Shown here one piece after another: positions 6,901 to 12,402 of a stretch of DNA of 12,402 nucleotides. The position numbers and the translations under genes were made by a program. The stretch's first letter is position 1. The number at the start of each line of letters is the position of its first letter. Source of the stretch: DATLHO01 sp035539855 (GTDB lineage: Bacteria > Bacteroidota > Ignavibacteria > OLB7); contig DATLHO010000240.1 of assembly GCA_035539855.1 (NCBI GenBank), positions 1 through 12,402 of the forward strand. Reading direction: 5' to 3'. The notes beneath the pieces are model-generated. The model had not been told where the DNA came from and did no database searches. It saw nothing but the letters and a program-made list of their open reading frames with translations.

Positions 6901-9492
6901 CACCCGATACGTGCCGGCGGTCTTCACCTTGAGCGTTCGACTGACCTCCATGTTCGGAAGCCACGTGTAGACGGCATAGCCCGGACCCGGGTCGAGTGTG
7001 ACGGAATCCGGTAGACAGAGGCGGATCGGACCGGCGGGATTGATGCGCGGCTTCGTCCGCGTGTGCACCCTCACCTTGATAGTGTCCGACGTCGCGGCGC
7101 ATCCGCTGATGCTGACCACCGACAGGACATAGTTGCCGGTCTCCTTGACGACCAGCCGGTTGGTCGACGTCTGGGCGATGTCGTTCCAGCGATAGGAGAC
7201 GAAGCCCTCGAGCGCGGTCAGCGTGACGCTGTCGCCCGGACAGAACCGGAGCGGTCCGGAGGAGTCGATCATCGGCTTCGACGGATCGCAGAAGAGGACG
7301 ACGAAGGCGTCCGAGTTCGTCGTGGCATTGCCTCCCTTGAAGGCCTGAGCCGCGTTCTGGATCGGGAAGTTCGTGCTCCACGTGTTGCCGCCGACGACCA
7401 TCGAGCCGTAGGGATCGAACGAAATGCCGTGGCCTTCGTCGTTGTTGTTGCCGCCATAGTAATCGACGAACTCGCGCACGCCGGTCGAGCTCATGCGCGT
7501 CATGTAGACGTCGCGCATACCCTGCGGTCCGCAGGCGATGCAGTCGGTGGTCGTCGGGAGATTCGTGCTCAGCGTATAGCCGGTCAGCAGCACCGCGCCA
7601 TCGGGTCGCGCCGCGACGCCGGTGCCGGCGTCGTCGCCGTTGCCGCCGAAGTACGTCGCCCACTGGAGCGCGCCGAAGGAGTTGAGCTTCAGAACGTACC
7701 CATCGTGGGTGCCGCCGCCGTAGGTCGTCTGCGCCGAGCCGGCGGTCGTCGGGAAGCCTCCGGAGGCGACGACGCCGCCGACGAAGACGTTGCCGGCGAG
7801 ATCGGTGGCCACGCCGACGAATCCGAGACCCGAGACGTGATCGTTCTCCATGTTCGGCCCACCGTAGTAGGTCGACCACAGGCGGGTGCCGGTCTTGTTG
7901 AACTTCGCGACGAACGCGTCGGCGCTGCCGCCGATCGATCCCTGCGCGGGATTGGTCAGCGGAAGGTTGTTGCTGTACGTCCAGCCGGAGATGACGATCG
8001 CCTGGCTCGTGTCGGTGCCGACGGCATAGCCGTAGTCGATGCCGCCGCCGCCGTAGTACGTGGCCCACTGGACCGCTCCGGTCGGCGAGAATTTCGCGAT
8101 CAGCACGTCCTCGTTGGTGCTCGGCCTGGCGACCATGCCGCTGGTCTGCAGGCCACTGGTCGTCGTCGTCACGAGCATCGCCACGCTGCCGCTGGAGTCG
8201 GCGGCGAAGCCGTAGCCGTCATCAAACGAGCCGCCGCCGTAGTAGGTGCCCCACTGCCGGGTGCCCGCCGAGTTGAACTTCACCACGAACGCGTCGCGGA
8301 CACCGCCGAAGGTCGTGCGGTGCGCGCCGGTCGAGGTCGGGAAGTTGTTGCTGAACGTGTGGCCGGCGATGAAGACGTTGAGGCTGGTGTCGCTGACGAC
8401 GCCGTGGGGAAGGTCCTGCGCGCTGCCGCCGTAGTACGTCGCCCACTGCAACTGGCCGTTTCCGTTGAATTTCACGACGAAGCCATCCTCGCTGCCACCA
8501 TAGGTGGTCTGATGCGCACCCGTCGTCGTGGGAAAGGCGTTGCCGTTGACGTACCCGGTGACGATCGCGTTGCCGGCGCGATCGACCTCGGTCGGATCGC
8601 CGCCAAGCAGCAGCTCGTTGTTCGTGCCGCCGTAGAAGGTCGACCAGCGGCGAATCGGGTCGATGACCAGCGTCTCGGTCGGATCGAATCGGCCCAGGTC
8701 GAAGCTGACCACGTCGCCCTCGAGCCGGAACCGGGTCGTGACCGCGCGCTGCGTTCCGTCGACGACCTGCAGCGAGATCGGCGCCGACTCGACGAGCTCG
8801 CCAAGCGGCGTCGTCGCGCGGATGCTGCCGTCCTCTCCCAGTCGCACCGAGCTCGCGTCGACGTAGCGCATGCGGATATCGGCGACGCGACCGCCCGGAT
8901 GCACCAGGAAGTCGACCTTCATCCCCTCGCCCGTCCCCCTCAGCACCATGTCGATGTTCGGGTAGACGTTCTTCAGCGTCACCCGCCTGAACGACGGTAC
9001 GCCGAGGATGCCGTCGGGACAGTGGGCCAGATAGTAGTTGCGCGCGCCCTCGGCACGCTCCTCCTCGAGAACCTCGACACGCTCGCGCGCTCCGACGAGC
9101 TCGAGATCCATCCGCCACTGCTCCGCCAGCGTGAACGGCGCCTCGTGACGGCAGGCGTGATCGTCGTCGCCGGCGTGCTCGTCGGTCCCGTCGGCGCTCG
9201 ACGCGTGAGCCTCGTCCCGCCGGACGTACCGGTCGAACACGTAGCTGATCGCGTTCGAGCGCACGAAGACCTTCGTGTCGTTTGCGTCGGCGGTGTACAG
9301 GATATCGGGACGTCGCTCGCCCCGGGTGTCGACGACCTGGCCGCGGTTCGGAGTGAAGCTCACCCCCTGCGCGCCGATCTGCCGGACTCCCGGATGCGTC
9401 GGATCGACCGTTTGCGCCCGCAGCACGCCGTCGCCGGCGGCGACGCAGAGCAGCAGGATCGAGATTGTCAGCAGAGCGTAGCGAAGCATCAT
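3940..9492 (-). CDS. Giant T9SS-secreted surface protein: NRGQ domain, seven-bladed SBBP propeller, Ig/PKD-like repeats, cohesin-like domain, sorting domain
   Basis: 1,850 residues from ATG 9492 (AGG 5 bases upstream; GTG 9498 and ATG 9489 are alternatives). Residues 1-26 are a signal peptide ending LRA-Q. Residues 45-285 are the N-terminal domain that precedes SBBP repeats in Bacteroidota ('FTPNRGQ', 'YPNIDMVLRG', 'VIDPI'). Residues 283-735 hold seven SBBP blades, each opening with a variant of W(A/S/G)TYYGG. Residues 740-1628 carry twelve Ig-like modules of 65-85 residues: nine share 'FCEGDSVTL', 'YRWSTG', 'GTY.VTV' and 'GC', two are longer PKD-like modules ('YTWSVIG', 'V.WG..G.G'), and the last is a looser Ig-like module. 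Residues 1631-1755 resemble a cohesin/carbohydrate-binding beta-sandwich. Residues 1764-1850 are a type A T9SS sorting domain ('PPVPNPSMG', 'LALFDVLGRRV', 'LAGGTYYIVL'). No catalytic site was seen. An adhesin, matrix or cell-surface structural role is inferred. The next gene downstream encodes an OmpA-like anchor. Confidence 0.93.
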   Translation of the reverse strand: MMLRYALLTISILLLCVAAGDGVLRAQTVDPTHPGVRQIGAQGVSFTPNRGQVVDTRGERRPDILYTADANDTKVFVRSNAISYVFDRYVRRDEAHASSADGTDEHAGDDDHACRHEAPFTLAEQWRMDLELVGARERVEVLEEERAEGARNYYLAHCPDGILGVPSFRRVTLKNVYPNIDMVLRGTGEGMKVDFLVHPGGRVADIRMRYVDASSVRLGEDGSIRATTPLGELVESAPISLQVVDGTQRAVTTRFRLEGDVVSFDLGRFDPTETLVIDPIRRWSTFYGGTNNELLLGGDPTEVDRAGNAIVTGYVNGNAFPTTTGAHQTTYGGSEDGFVVKFNGNGQLQWATYYGGSAQDLPHGVVSDTSLNVFIAGHTFSNNFPTSTGAHRTTFGGVRDAFVVKFNSAGTRQWGTYYGGGSFDDGYGFAADSSGSVAMLVTTTTSGLQTSGMVARPSTNEDVLIAKFSPTGAVQWATYYGGGGIDYGYAVGTDTSQAIVISGWTYSNNLPLTNPAQGSIGGSADAFVAKFNKTGTRLWSTYYGGPNMENDHVSGLGFVGVATDLAGNVFVGGVVASGGFPTTAGSAQTTYGGGTHDGYVLKLNSFGALQWATYFGGNGDDAGTGVAARPDGAVLLTGYTLSTNLPTTTDCIACGPQGMRDVYMTRMSSTGVREFVDYYGGNNNDEGHGISFDPYGSMVVGGNTWSTNFPIQNAAQAFKGGNATTNSDAFVVLFCDPSKPMIDSSGPLRFCPGDSVTLTALEGFVSYRWNDIAQTSTNRLVVKETGNYVLSVVSISGCAATSDTIKVRVHTRTKPRINPAGPIRLCLPDSVTLDPGPGYAVYTWLPNMEVSRTLKVKTAGTYRVMTVDNNGCLDTSDPVIVTAFPKPVVPTISPAGPITICEGDPLTLTAAGSSNDSYRWNTGAAGQSLTPSASGTFRVTVTTAQGCTETSQDVVVTINPKPLPVIYPQGPTTFCEGDSVLLSSSNGYTAYRWSTGSTSTNIVVKQSGTYTLEVTDDKGCKNTTSVQITVLPRPTPRVTAAGPLTFCEGESVTLDAGDGYGSYRWSNGEVTRTIEARTPGQYFVTVTAGANCPGYSDTVVVNVQPAPRAAMSGPIVVCQNTTATYSVPGDPGRTYTWSVIGTGASIESGAGTESVVVKWGSAGSGSIRIRIVDNATGCSSDTTVAVTIGDRLVPAIQPSRSTTICAGDSVTLDAGSGYSSYRWSNGSTSRRITVKAAGTYRVDVANDAGCFGDASITVTIAPSPAPTIASTATSICPGESAILSTTQPFTSYVWSTGERTPTIDVRSPGVYTVTVTNAAGCRGTSQTFEVTLNPVPQPTISGSASVCPNARERYCADGTDADQYEWTVSGGTIVSGAGTRCIEVQWGGNGTGRVDVTMRSATTGCRGPGTPIGVTISSNLQPSITPQGSTELCAGDSVTIEAPDGFSYQWSTGATSRSIRVGAGTYSVTVTGAGGCTGTGEITITQRAPLAPVLSVRGPLEFCEGDSVTLEGPAGMESYLWSTGETTPSIVVTASGSYSLTVLDDNGCSGETDAVTVRVNPLPNPPTITREGEDLVSSPADTYQWYVDGVAVSGANQQRFTPTGTGMHMVRITNEFGCVGYSMPVEGAGASVELSVPELSAMPGERVTVPITITSGRNLDAVGADDFTATLRFNRTLLFPTGATPMGEIDGNDRVITITGRRALGVYTGAIATLEFIAALGDTNVTPLVVEDFQWLDAPVATTVQAGLLRIVSEGGWRLYLPGGRLSITPPVPNPSMGRAVISYELIEPGETDLALFDVLGRRVLDLEHAELQPGRYAITVDTEPLAGGTYYIVLVTPTGRIIEPMQVAH
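3943..4203 (-). other. T9SS type A C-terminal sorting domain (within giant gene)
   Basis: The last 87 residues show the usual sorting-domain order: a Pro/Asn start ('PPVPNPSMGRAVISYEL'), a central 'LALFDVLGRRV' strand, 'LQPGRYAITVD', and 'LAGGTYYIVLVTPTGR' near the end. In known T9SS cargo this domain directs passage across the outer membrane and is then cleaved, with the cargo released or attached to surface lipid. Confidence 0.9.
4609..7275 (-). repeat. Array of twelve Ig-like/PKD-like modules (within giant gene)
   Basis: Protein-level tandem repeats. In coding direction the order is A-A-A-A-A-P-A-A-P-A-A-X, where A is the roughly 70-residue module with 'C.GDSVTL ... Y.WS.G ... G.Y.V.V ... 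GC', P is the roughly 80-residue PKD-like module with 'SGAGT' and 'WG', and X is a looser final Ig-like module. Each A module keeps two Cys, one before GDS and one in the GC near its end, well placed for a stabilising disulfide outside the cell. The modules have diverged clearly at the DNA level, so the array is not a recent tandem duplication. Confidence 0.85.
7294..8646 (-). repeat. Seven SBBP beta-propeller repeats (within giant gene)
   Basis: Seven blade starts are visible in order: WSTFYGG, WATYYGG, WGTYYGG, WATYYGG, WSTYYGG, WATYFGG and FVDYYGG, spaced about 62-72 residues apart. Most blades also carry 'G.A..T..G...V.G.T.S..FPTT.GA..TTYGG..DAFV.KFN.....'. Seven blades would close one complete propeller. 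The sixth blade contains a CIAC motif in place of the usual sequence. Confidence 0.85.
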
Positions 9493-9590
9493 CGACACCT
9501 GTCTATGGGAGTGATGCGGGAGATGTGTTCAGACGGAGCAGAATCCGGCGGCCGCGCGCCGGTCCCGAATGGCCGTGAGGTGGGGTGAGA

Positions 9591-9600
9591 GGTCCGGACC
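9591..9600. promoter_or_regulatory. Perfect 10-bp palindrome GGTCCGGACC
   Basis: GGTCCGGACC is self-complementary and lies about 100 bases upstream of the giant gene's start. Its TCCGGA core recurs at 9684-9689 and 9704-9709. A regulator-binding role is only possible; such palindromes also arise by chance in GC-rich DNA. Confidence 0.25.
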
Positions 9601-9647
9601 GCCCGCGCCATTTCGCACTCGGCCCATCAGCACGTCGTCAATCGCCT

Positions 9648-9665
9648 GCCGGTCGCTCGACCGGC
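9648..9665. promoter_or_regulatory. Inverted repeat in the divergent promoter region
   Basis: GCCGGTCG (9648-9655), spacer CT, CGACCGGC (9658-9665): perfect 8-bp arms. It sits about 155 bases from the giant gene and 212 from the protease gene. It could be an operator for a dimeric regulator. The 2-base spacer is too short for an RNA loop without opening the inner pairs, so a DNA-binding role is more likely than an RNA hairpin. Confidence 0.35.
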
Positions 9666-9675
9666 GCCCATGGCG

Positions 9676-9711
9676 ATCATGCCTCCGGAAGCAATCATGA
9701 AGCTCCGGAAG
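9676..9711. repeat. Imperfect tandem repeat ATCATG-n-CTCCGGAAG, two copies
   Basis: ATCATG, one base, CTCCGGAAG (9676-9691) is followed after two bases by ATCATG, three bases, CTCCGGAAG (9694-9711). The CTCCGGAAG boxes start 20 bases apart, close to two helical turns, which would put them on the same DNA face. The location between divergent gene starts suits paired regulator sites; this is inference. Confidence 0.45.
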
Positions 9712-9722
9712 TGTCGTGACAC
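9711..9722. promoter_or_regulatory. Inverted repeat GTGTC-GT-GACAC
   Basis: Perfect 5-bp arms with a 2-base spacer, overlapping by one base the end of the second CTCCGGAAG box. It may extend the adjacent repeat cluster as an operator-like site. It is short enough to occur by chance. Confidence 0.3.
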
Positions 9723-9856
9723 CGGCATGACATTGAAGTTACAGTCTGGAAACTCCGGCAGGAACCCGGGATTTCCCTGGAGGGCGCGCCGACTCGTGTG
9801 GAAAATTGACCGCCGCCGCAGTATTCTTCGAATCGCCTTCCGTCAACCGCCTCGAA

Positions 9857-9877
9857 TCTCCGGGAGACCCTATACCT
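9857..9877 (+). promoter_or_regulatory. Ribosome-binding site and leader of first metalloprotease
   Basis: GGGAG at 9862-9866 lies 11 bases before ATG 9878 and is part of the near-palindrome TCTCCGGGAGA (9857-9867). The sequence from GGGAGACCCTATACCT to the ATG closely resembles GGGAGACCTGTATCC before the ATG of the leftmost gene, and supports ATG 9878 rather than the upstream in-frame ATG at 9806. Confidence 0.5.
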
Positions 9878-11452
9878 ATGCGCCGTTTCTACACTCTTGC
9901 ACTCCTTCTGGTCCTGCTCGCCGACGTGGCCTCGGCGCAGGTGCCGTGGACCTTCCGCGTTCGTGACTGGAGCACCGGACAGTATAAGGATGTTACCGCT
10001 ACGCTCCTGTTCGAGGGTCGATTCGCCCGCGTCTGGGTCGACGACGTCGACACCGCCCGCGCGGCAGTCAAGGCCGCACTTCCCAACCTCGTCCGCGCGC
10101 TCGATACCGCCATCGCCGGAACGAACATGAACATCGTCCCGCGCGATCCCAACAAGGGCATCCTGCAGAACGACATCGAGGTGTTCGGCGACGTCCCGTC
10201 GATCGTGACCGTCGAGGGCAAGACCGACTTCCTGATGACCAACCTCGGCTCGGGCATCCTCGGGTACTTCTCGCCGACCGATCAGCTGGCGAAGACCGTC
10301 GACGGCAACTCGAACGAGATGAACCTCCTGTACATCAACTCGCGCCAGGGCGTCAGCAACCTCACGCAGCTGCTCTCGACGATCGCCCACGAGTTCCAGC
10401 ACCTGATCCACCACAGCCGATACCCGCGCGCGGGCTCGAACGACCGGAGCCACTCGTTCTTCAACGAAGGCCTCTCCGAGAACGCGAACCTCGTCAACGG
10501 CTACTTCGACCGGATCAACACGGGATATCTCGCCAACACGAACATCGACCTGTTCACGATGCGCTCGGATCCGCCGTCGGCGCAGGATCTCGACTACCAG
10601 CGCGCGATGACGTTCGTGCACTACCTGCGCGAGCAGTTCGGCGAGCGCTTCCTCTACGAGTTCACGGGGATGCGCGAGGAGGGAATGACGCGGATCACGA
10701 AGACGCTCGAGACGATCGGGATCACGGGAGTGACCGGCGTCGACGTCCTGGAGAACTTTGCCGTGGCGAACCTGCTGCAGATCAGCACCAATCCCGCCCA
10801 CGGCTACCGGCATCGGCTCGGTACGCTCAACACGAGCGCGACCAATCCGCCGCGCGCGACCGTGCACGAGAACTACACCGGCACGAGCTTTCCCGCGACG
10901 CAGAACATCGTGCTGCAGGCTCACGGCATCTACTACATCCGCTACAACACGCCGGGCCCGATGCAGGTGCGCCTGGGCGGCTCCGGCGACGGGCGCGCGA
11001 TCATGATCGGCGTGCGCAACGGACAGACCGAGGTCGTCGAGCTCCAGGGCGAGACCGACTACACGCTGCCGTTGTGGGCCGGCGGTCCGTTCGAGCGTGT
11101 GACGATCGCGATCGTCAATGCTGGCAGCGGTGTGCGCGACGTGACCTGGTCGGCGCAGGCGCTCACCTCCGGCGTCGAGACCGACGCCGCGATCGCGTTC
11201 GGCATCGTGGGCGCCTCGATCGACGCGGGCGCATCGGTGGCCTCCGTGCGCTCGACGCTCGCCAGCGCCGACGCCGCGCGTCTCGAGCTCTACAACCTGC
11301 GTGGCGAGCGCGTCCGCACCCACGAGCTCGAGCCGGTCGCGGGCGCTCAGACCGTCTATCTCGACGTGGCGGAGCTGCCGGCCGGCGGCTACGTCGCGCG
11401 ACTGGTGCAGGGCGGCCGCAGCGTCACCAGCGGACTTCTGCTGGCGCGATAG
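9878..11452 (+). CDS. Secreted zinc metalloprotease (HEFQH, gluzincin type, M30/hyicolysin-like) with C-terminal sorting domain
   Basis: 524 residues from ATG 9878; an in-frame ATG at 9806 would put a non-secretory extension before the signal peptide. Residues 1-20 (MRRF, Leu-rich core, ASA-Q) form the signal peptide. The catalytic core has H171-E172-F-Q-H175, the HExxH zinc motif, followed by 'FFNEGLSE', where E197 is the likely third ligand 22 residues after H175. That layout matches gluzincins such as hyicolysin-like M30 peptidases, though the exact family is uncertain. Residues about 345-430 look like a beta-sandwich. Residues 440-524 resemble a T9SS type A sorting domain ('LELYNLRGERVR', 'LPAGGYVARLVQGG'). 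Expected role: extracellular protein degradation for nutrition or maturation of surface proteins. It is transcribed divergently from the giant gene, and a close paralogue lies 186 bases downstream on the same strand. Confidence 0.9.
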   Translation: MRRFYTLALLLVLLADVASAQVPWTFRVRDWSTGQYKDVTATLLFEGRFARVWVDDVDTARAAVKAALPNLVRALDTAIAGTNMNIVPRDPNKGILQNDIEVFGDVPSIVTVEGKTDFLMTNLGSGILGYFSPTDQLAKTVDGNSNEMNLLYINSRQGVSNLTQLLSTIAHEFQHLIHHSRYPRAGSNDRSHSFFNEGLSENANLVNGYFDRINTGYLANTNIDLFTMRSDPPSAQDLDYQRAMTFVHYLREQFGERFLYEFTGMREEGMTRITKTLETIGITGVTGVDVLENFAVANLLQISTNPAHGYRHRLGTLNTSATNPPRATVHENYTGTSFPATQNIVLQAHGIYYIRYNTPGPMQVRLGGSGDGRAIMIGVRNGQTEVVELQGETDYTLPLWAGGPFERVTIAIVNAGSGVRDVTWSAQALTSGVETDAAIAFGIVGASIDAGASVASVRSTLASADAARLELYNLRGERVRTHELEPVAGAQTVYLDVAELPAGGYVARLVQGGRSVTSGLLLAR

Positions 11453-11504
11453 TGGCCCCGGGCCGGCGGCACGTGCGGCCGGAATGCACCTCAAGCGAGG
11501 GCAG

Positions 11505-11519
11505 GGTCGGAGTCCGACC
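11505..11519 (+). repeat. Near-palindrome downstream of first metalloprotease
   Basis: GGTCGGA (11505-11511), centre G, TCCGACC (11513-11519): perfect 7-bp arms around one base, 12 bases before the terminator hairpin. It may help structure the mRNA 3' end or serve as a protein-binding site near the next gene. No function can be assigned. Confidence 0.35.
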
Positions 11520-11531
11520 GTGGTTCGTCCA

Positions 11532-11566
11532 CCGCTCCTCTCGTGCCGCCGGCGCGAGAGGAGCGG
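11532..11566 (+). terminator. Terminator hairpin after first metalloprotease
   Basis: CCGCTCCTCTCG (11532-11543) and CGAGAGGAGCGG (11555-11566) are perfect 12-bp inverted repeats around an 11-base loop, 79 bases after the TAG. They are followed by CACTTTGTCCCTGTCC, a weak U tract like that after the OmpA terminator. It would separate the two paralogous protease genes into different transcripts. The promoter of the second gene would then have to lie in 11567-11638, where I see no clear match. Confidence 0.6.
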
Positions 11567-11638
11567 CACTTTGTCCCTGTCCCCGATCGTCAGACCAGAA
11601 ACCTTCAACCTCTGTCTCGTTCCATACCGGAGCTTCGA

Positions 11639-12402
11639 ATGTCGTTCGTATCGTACAGGAATACACTGCTGGCGGGAGTGGTCGCGGTGATTGCGACGAC
11701 CGGCGCCAGCGCGCAGGGGCGGCACGCCGATCATCCAGGACACGCGGCCTGCGGGATGGCCGCGATGGCATCGTATGACCGCGACGCGCTGCTGGAGAAC
11801 ACCCGCGCGGCCAACCCGACGCTTTTCGATCGCATCACCGGCAAGCGTGCCGCCGCCGGAGCGCTCGCCGCGTCGGATCTCGAGCTGACGTTCCTCGTCC
11901 GCAACCGCGTGACCAACCAGCTCGAGGAGATCAACGGCGTCCTCGTCTACGACGGCATCTTTGCCCGCGTCTGGGTCGATGTCCGCGACACGACGAAGGC
12001 CTCGCTGAAGCCGACGTCGACGCAGATGCGGACGCTCTTCCGGGCGCTGGACACGGCCGTCGTGCAGACGAACGTCACTCCGCGCGATCGCAACCAGGGC
12101 ATCCTCAAGAACGACATCGACGTGTTCGGAGACATCCCGCGGACGTACAACGTCGAGAACAAGACCGACTTCCTGCTGCTCGACATCAAGGATGCAGTCG
12201 CCGGACAGAACGTGCTCGGCTACTTCTCGCCGACCGACCAGCTCGCCAAGACGACCGCGGGCGAGTCGAACGAGATGAACCTCCTGTACATCGACTCGAA
12301 GGAGGGCTTCCAGCAGATGCAGACGCTGCTCGCGATCATCGCGCACGAGTTCCAGCATCTGATCCACTACGGCCGGCATCCGCGCACCGGCGGCGACGAC
12401 AT
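11639..12402 (+). CDS. Secreted zinc metalloprotease paralogue (HEFQH), partial (3' end outside window)
   Basis: 254 complete codons from ATG 11639 to the right edge with no stop. GGAG at 11629-11632, 6 bases upstream, supports the start. Residues 1-26 form a signal peptide ending ASA-Q. From residue 105 on it follows the upstream protease closely: both have 'FARVWVD', 'NDI.VFGD.P', 'LGYFSPTDQLAKT', 'SNEMNLLYI' and 'IAHEFQHLIH' (zinc motif H236-E-F-Q-H240 here). A 27-base stretch is identical in DNA (10310-10336 and 12266-12292). It differs in a roughly 55-residue N-terminal insertion with a His/Cys cluster ('HADHPGHAAC', 29-38). The third zinc ligand and any sorting domain fall outside the window. 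Likely a secreted protease of the same family; the two genes arose by duplication. Confidence 0.88.
   Translation, partial: MSFVSYRNTLLAGVVAVIATTGASAQGRHADHPGHAACGMAAMASYDRDALLENTRAANPTLFDRITGKRAAAGALAASDLELTFLVRNRVTNQLEEINGVLVYDGIFARVWVDVRDTTKASLKPTSTQMRTLFRALDTAVVQTNVTPRDRNQGILKNDIDVFGDIPRTYNVENKTDFLLLDIKDAVAGQNVLGYFSPTDQLAKTTAGESNEMNLLYIDSKEGFQQMQTLLAIIAHEFQHLIHYGRHPRTGGDD

Larger units (their letters stand above)
9493..9877. other. Divergent intergenic region between giant gene and first metalloprotease
   Basis: These 385 bases lie between two gene starts on opposite strands, so promoters in both directions are expected. I see no convincing -33/-7 or -35/-10 pair on either strand. TTGACC at 9806-9811 has only a weak TATTCT 10 bases later, too close. 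The region does hold a tandem imperfect repeat (9676-9711) and palindromes at 9591-9600, 9648-9665 and 9711-9722, described separately. Short frames inside it show no protein features. Confidence 0.65.

Noticed and set aside
4609..8646. Possible CRISPR or DNA-level tandem repeats
   Set aside because: The repetition is at protein level, with 62-85 residue modules that have diverged in DNA. There are no short identical repeats with regular spacers.
7063..9588. Plus-strand open frame of 841 codons opposite the giant gene
   Set aside because: Low-complexity Arg/Ala/Val/Asp-rich product with no domains. The minus strand carries clear SBBP repeats in this interval. High GC removes stops from the antisense frame.
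9806..9827. TTGACC ... TATTCT as a promoter for the first protease
   Set aside because: The boxes are only 10 bases apart, too close for -35/-10, and the second box is a poor match to TAnnTTTG.
11469..11476. GCACGTGC palindrome after the first protease
   Set aside because: An 8-bp palindrome is expected by chance in GC-rich DNA of this length, and nothing around it suggests a site.
9695..12379. Minus-strand open frame of 894 codons opposite the proteases
   Set aside because: It spans the protease genes and their terminator, and its product has the same Arg/Val/Asp-rich shadow composition. The plus strand has two homologous proteases with HEFQH motifs.

Overview
The window reads as GC-rich DNA from a bacterium of the Bacteroidota/FCB group. 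The best clue is secretion biology: at least two proteins end in a type A sorting domain of the type IX secretion system (T9SS). One of them is a giant NRGQ/SBBP beta-propeller plus Ig-like repeat protein of a kind common in Kapabacteria, Ignavibacteria and high-GC Bacteroidota relatives. A candidate promoter also has Bacteroidota spacing and sequence. The lineage is inferred from protein families only; no RNA gene or other taxonomic marker is present.

Layout. Three genes run leftward: a secreted protein cut by the left edge (1-1401), a two-OmpA-domain outer-membrane protein (1799-3850), and a 1,850-residue T9SS cargo protein (3940-9492). A 385-base divergent intergenic region follows. Two paralogous HEFQH zinc metalloproteases then run rightward: a complete one with a C-terminal sorting domain (9878-11452) and one cut by the right edge (11639-12402). 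Five genes in all, each with a signal-peptide-like N-terminus. The two edge genes are open to the window ends, so long antisense frames can hide them. The real frame was chosen from signal peptides, recognisable domains and paralogy.

The non-coding stretches hold most of the unusual structure. Perfect hairpins follow the OmpA gene, the giant gene and the first protease. The leader of the leftmost gene has a Bacteroidota-type promoter, a strand-specific CUUG-loop hairpin, a duplicated ribosome-binding-site/start-codon block whose copies are in frame with each other, and a hairpin burying the second ribosome-binding site. The divergent intergenic region carries a tandem repeat and three palindromes.

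How the genes may work together (inference): all five products act in or outside the envelope. The giant protein looks like a surface adhesin or matrix protein, the OmpA-like protein an outer-membrane to peptidoglycan anchor, and the proteases secreted hydrolases. I see no defence system, mobile element, CRISPR array or biosynthetic cluster. The novelty here lies in domain architecture and leader regulation rather than in a complete new multi-gene system.
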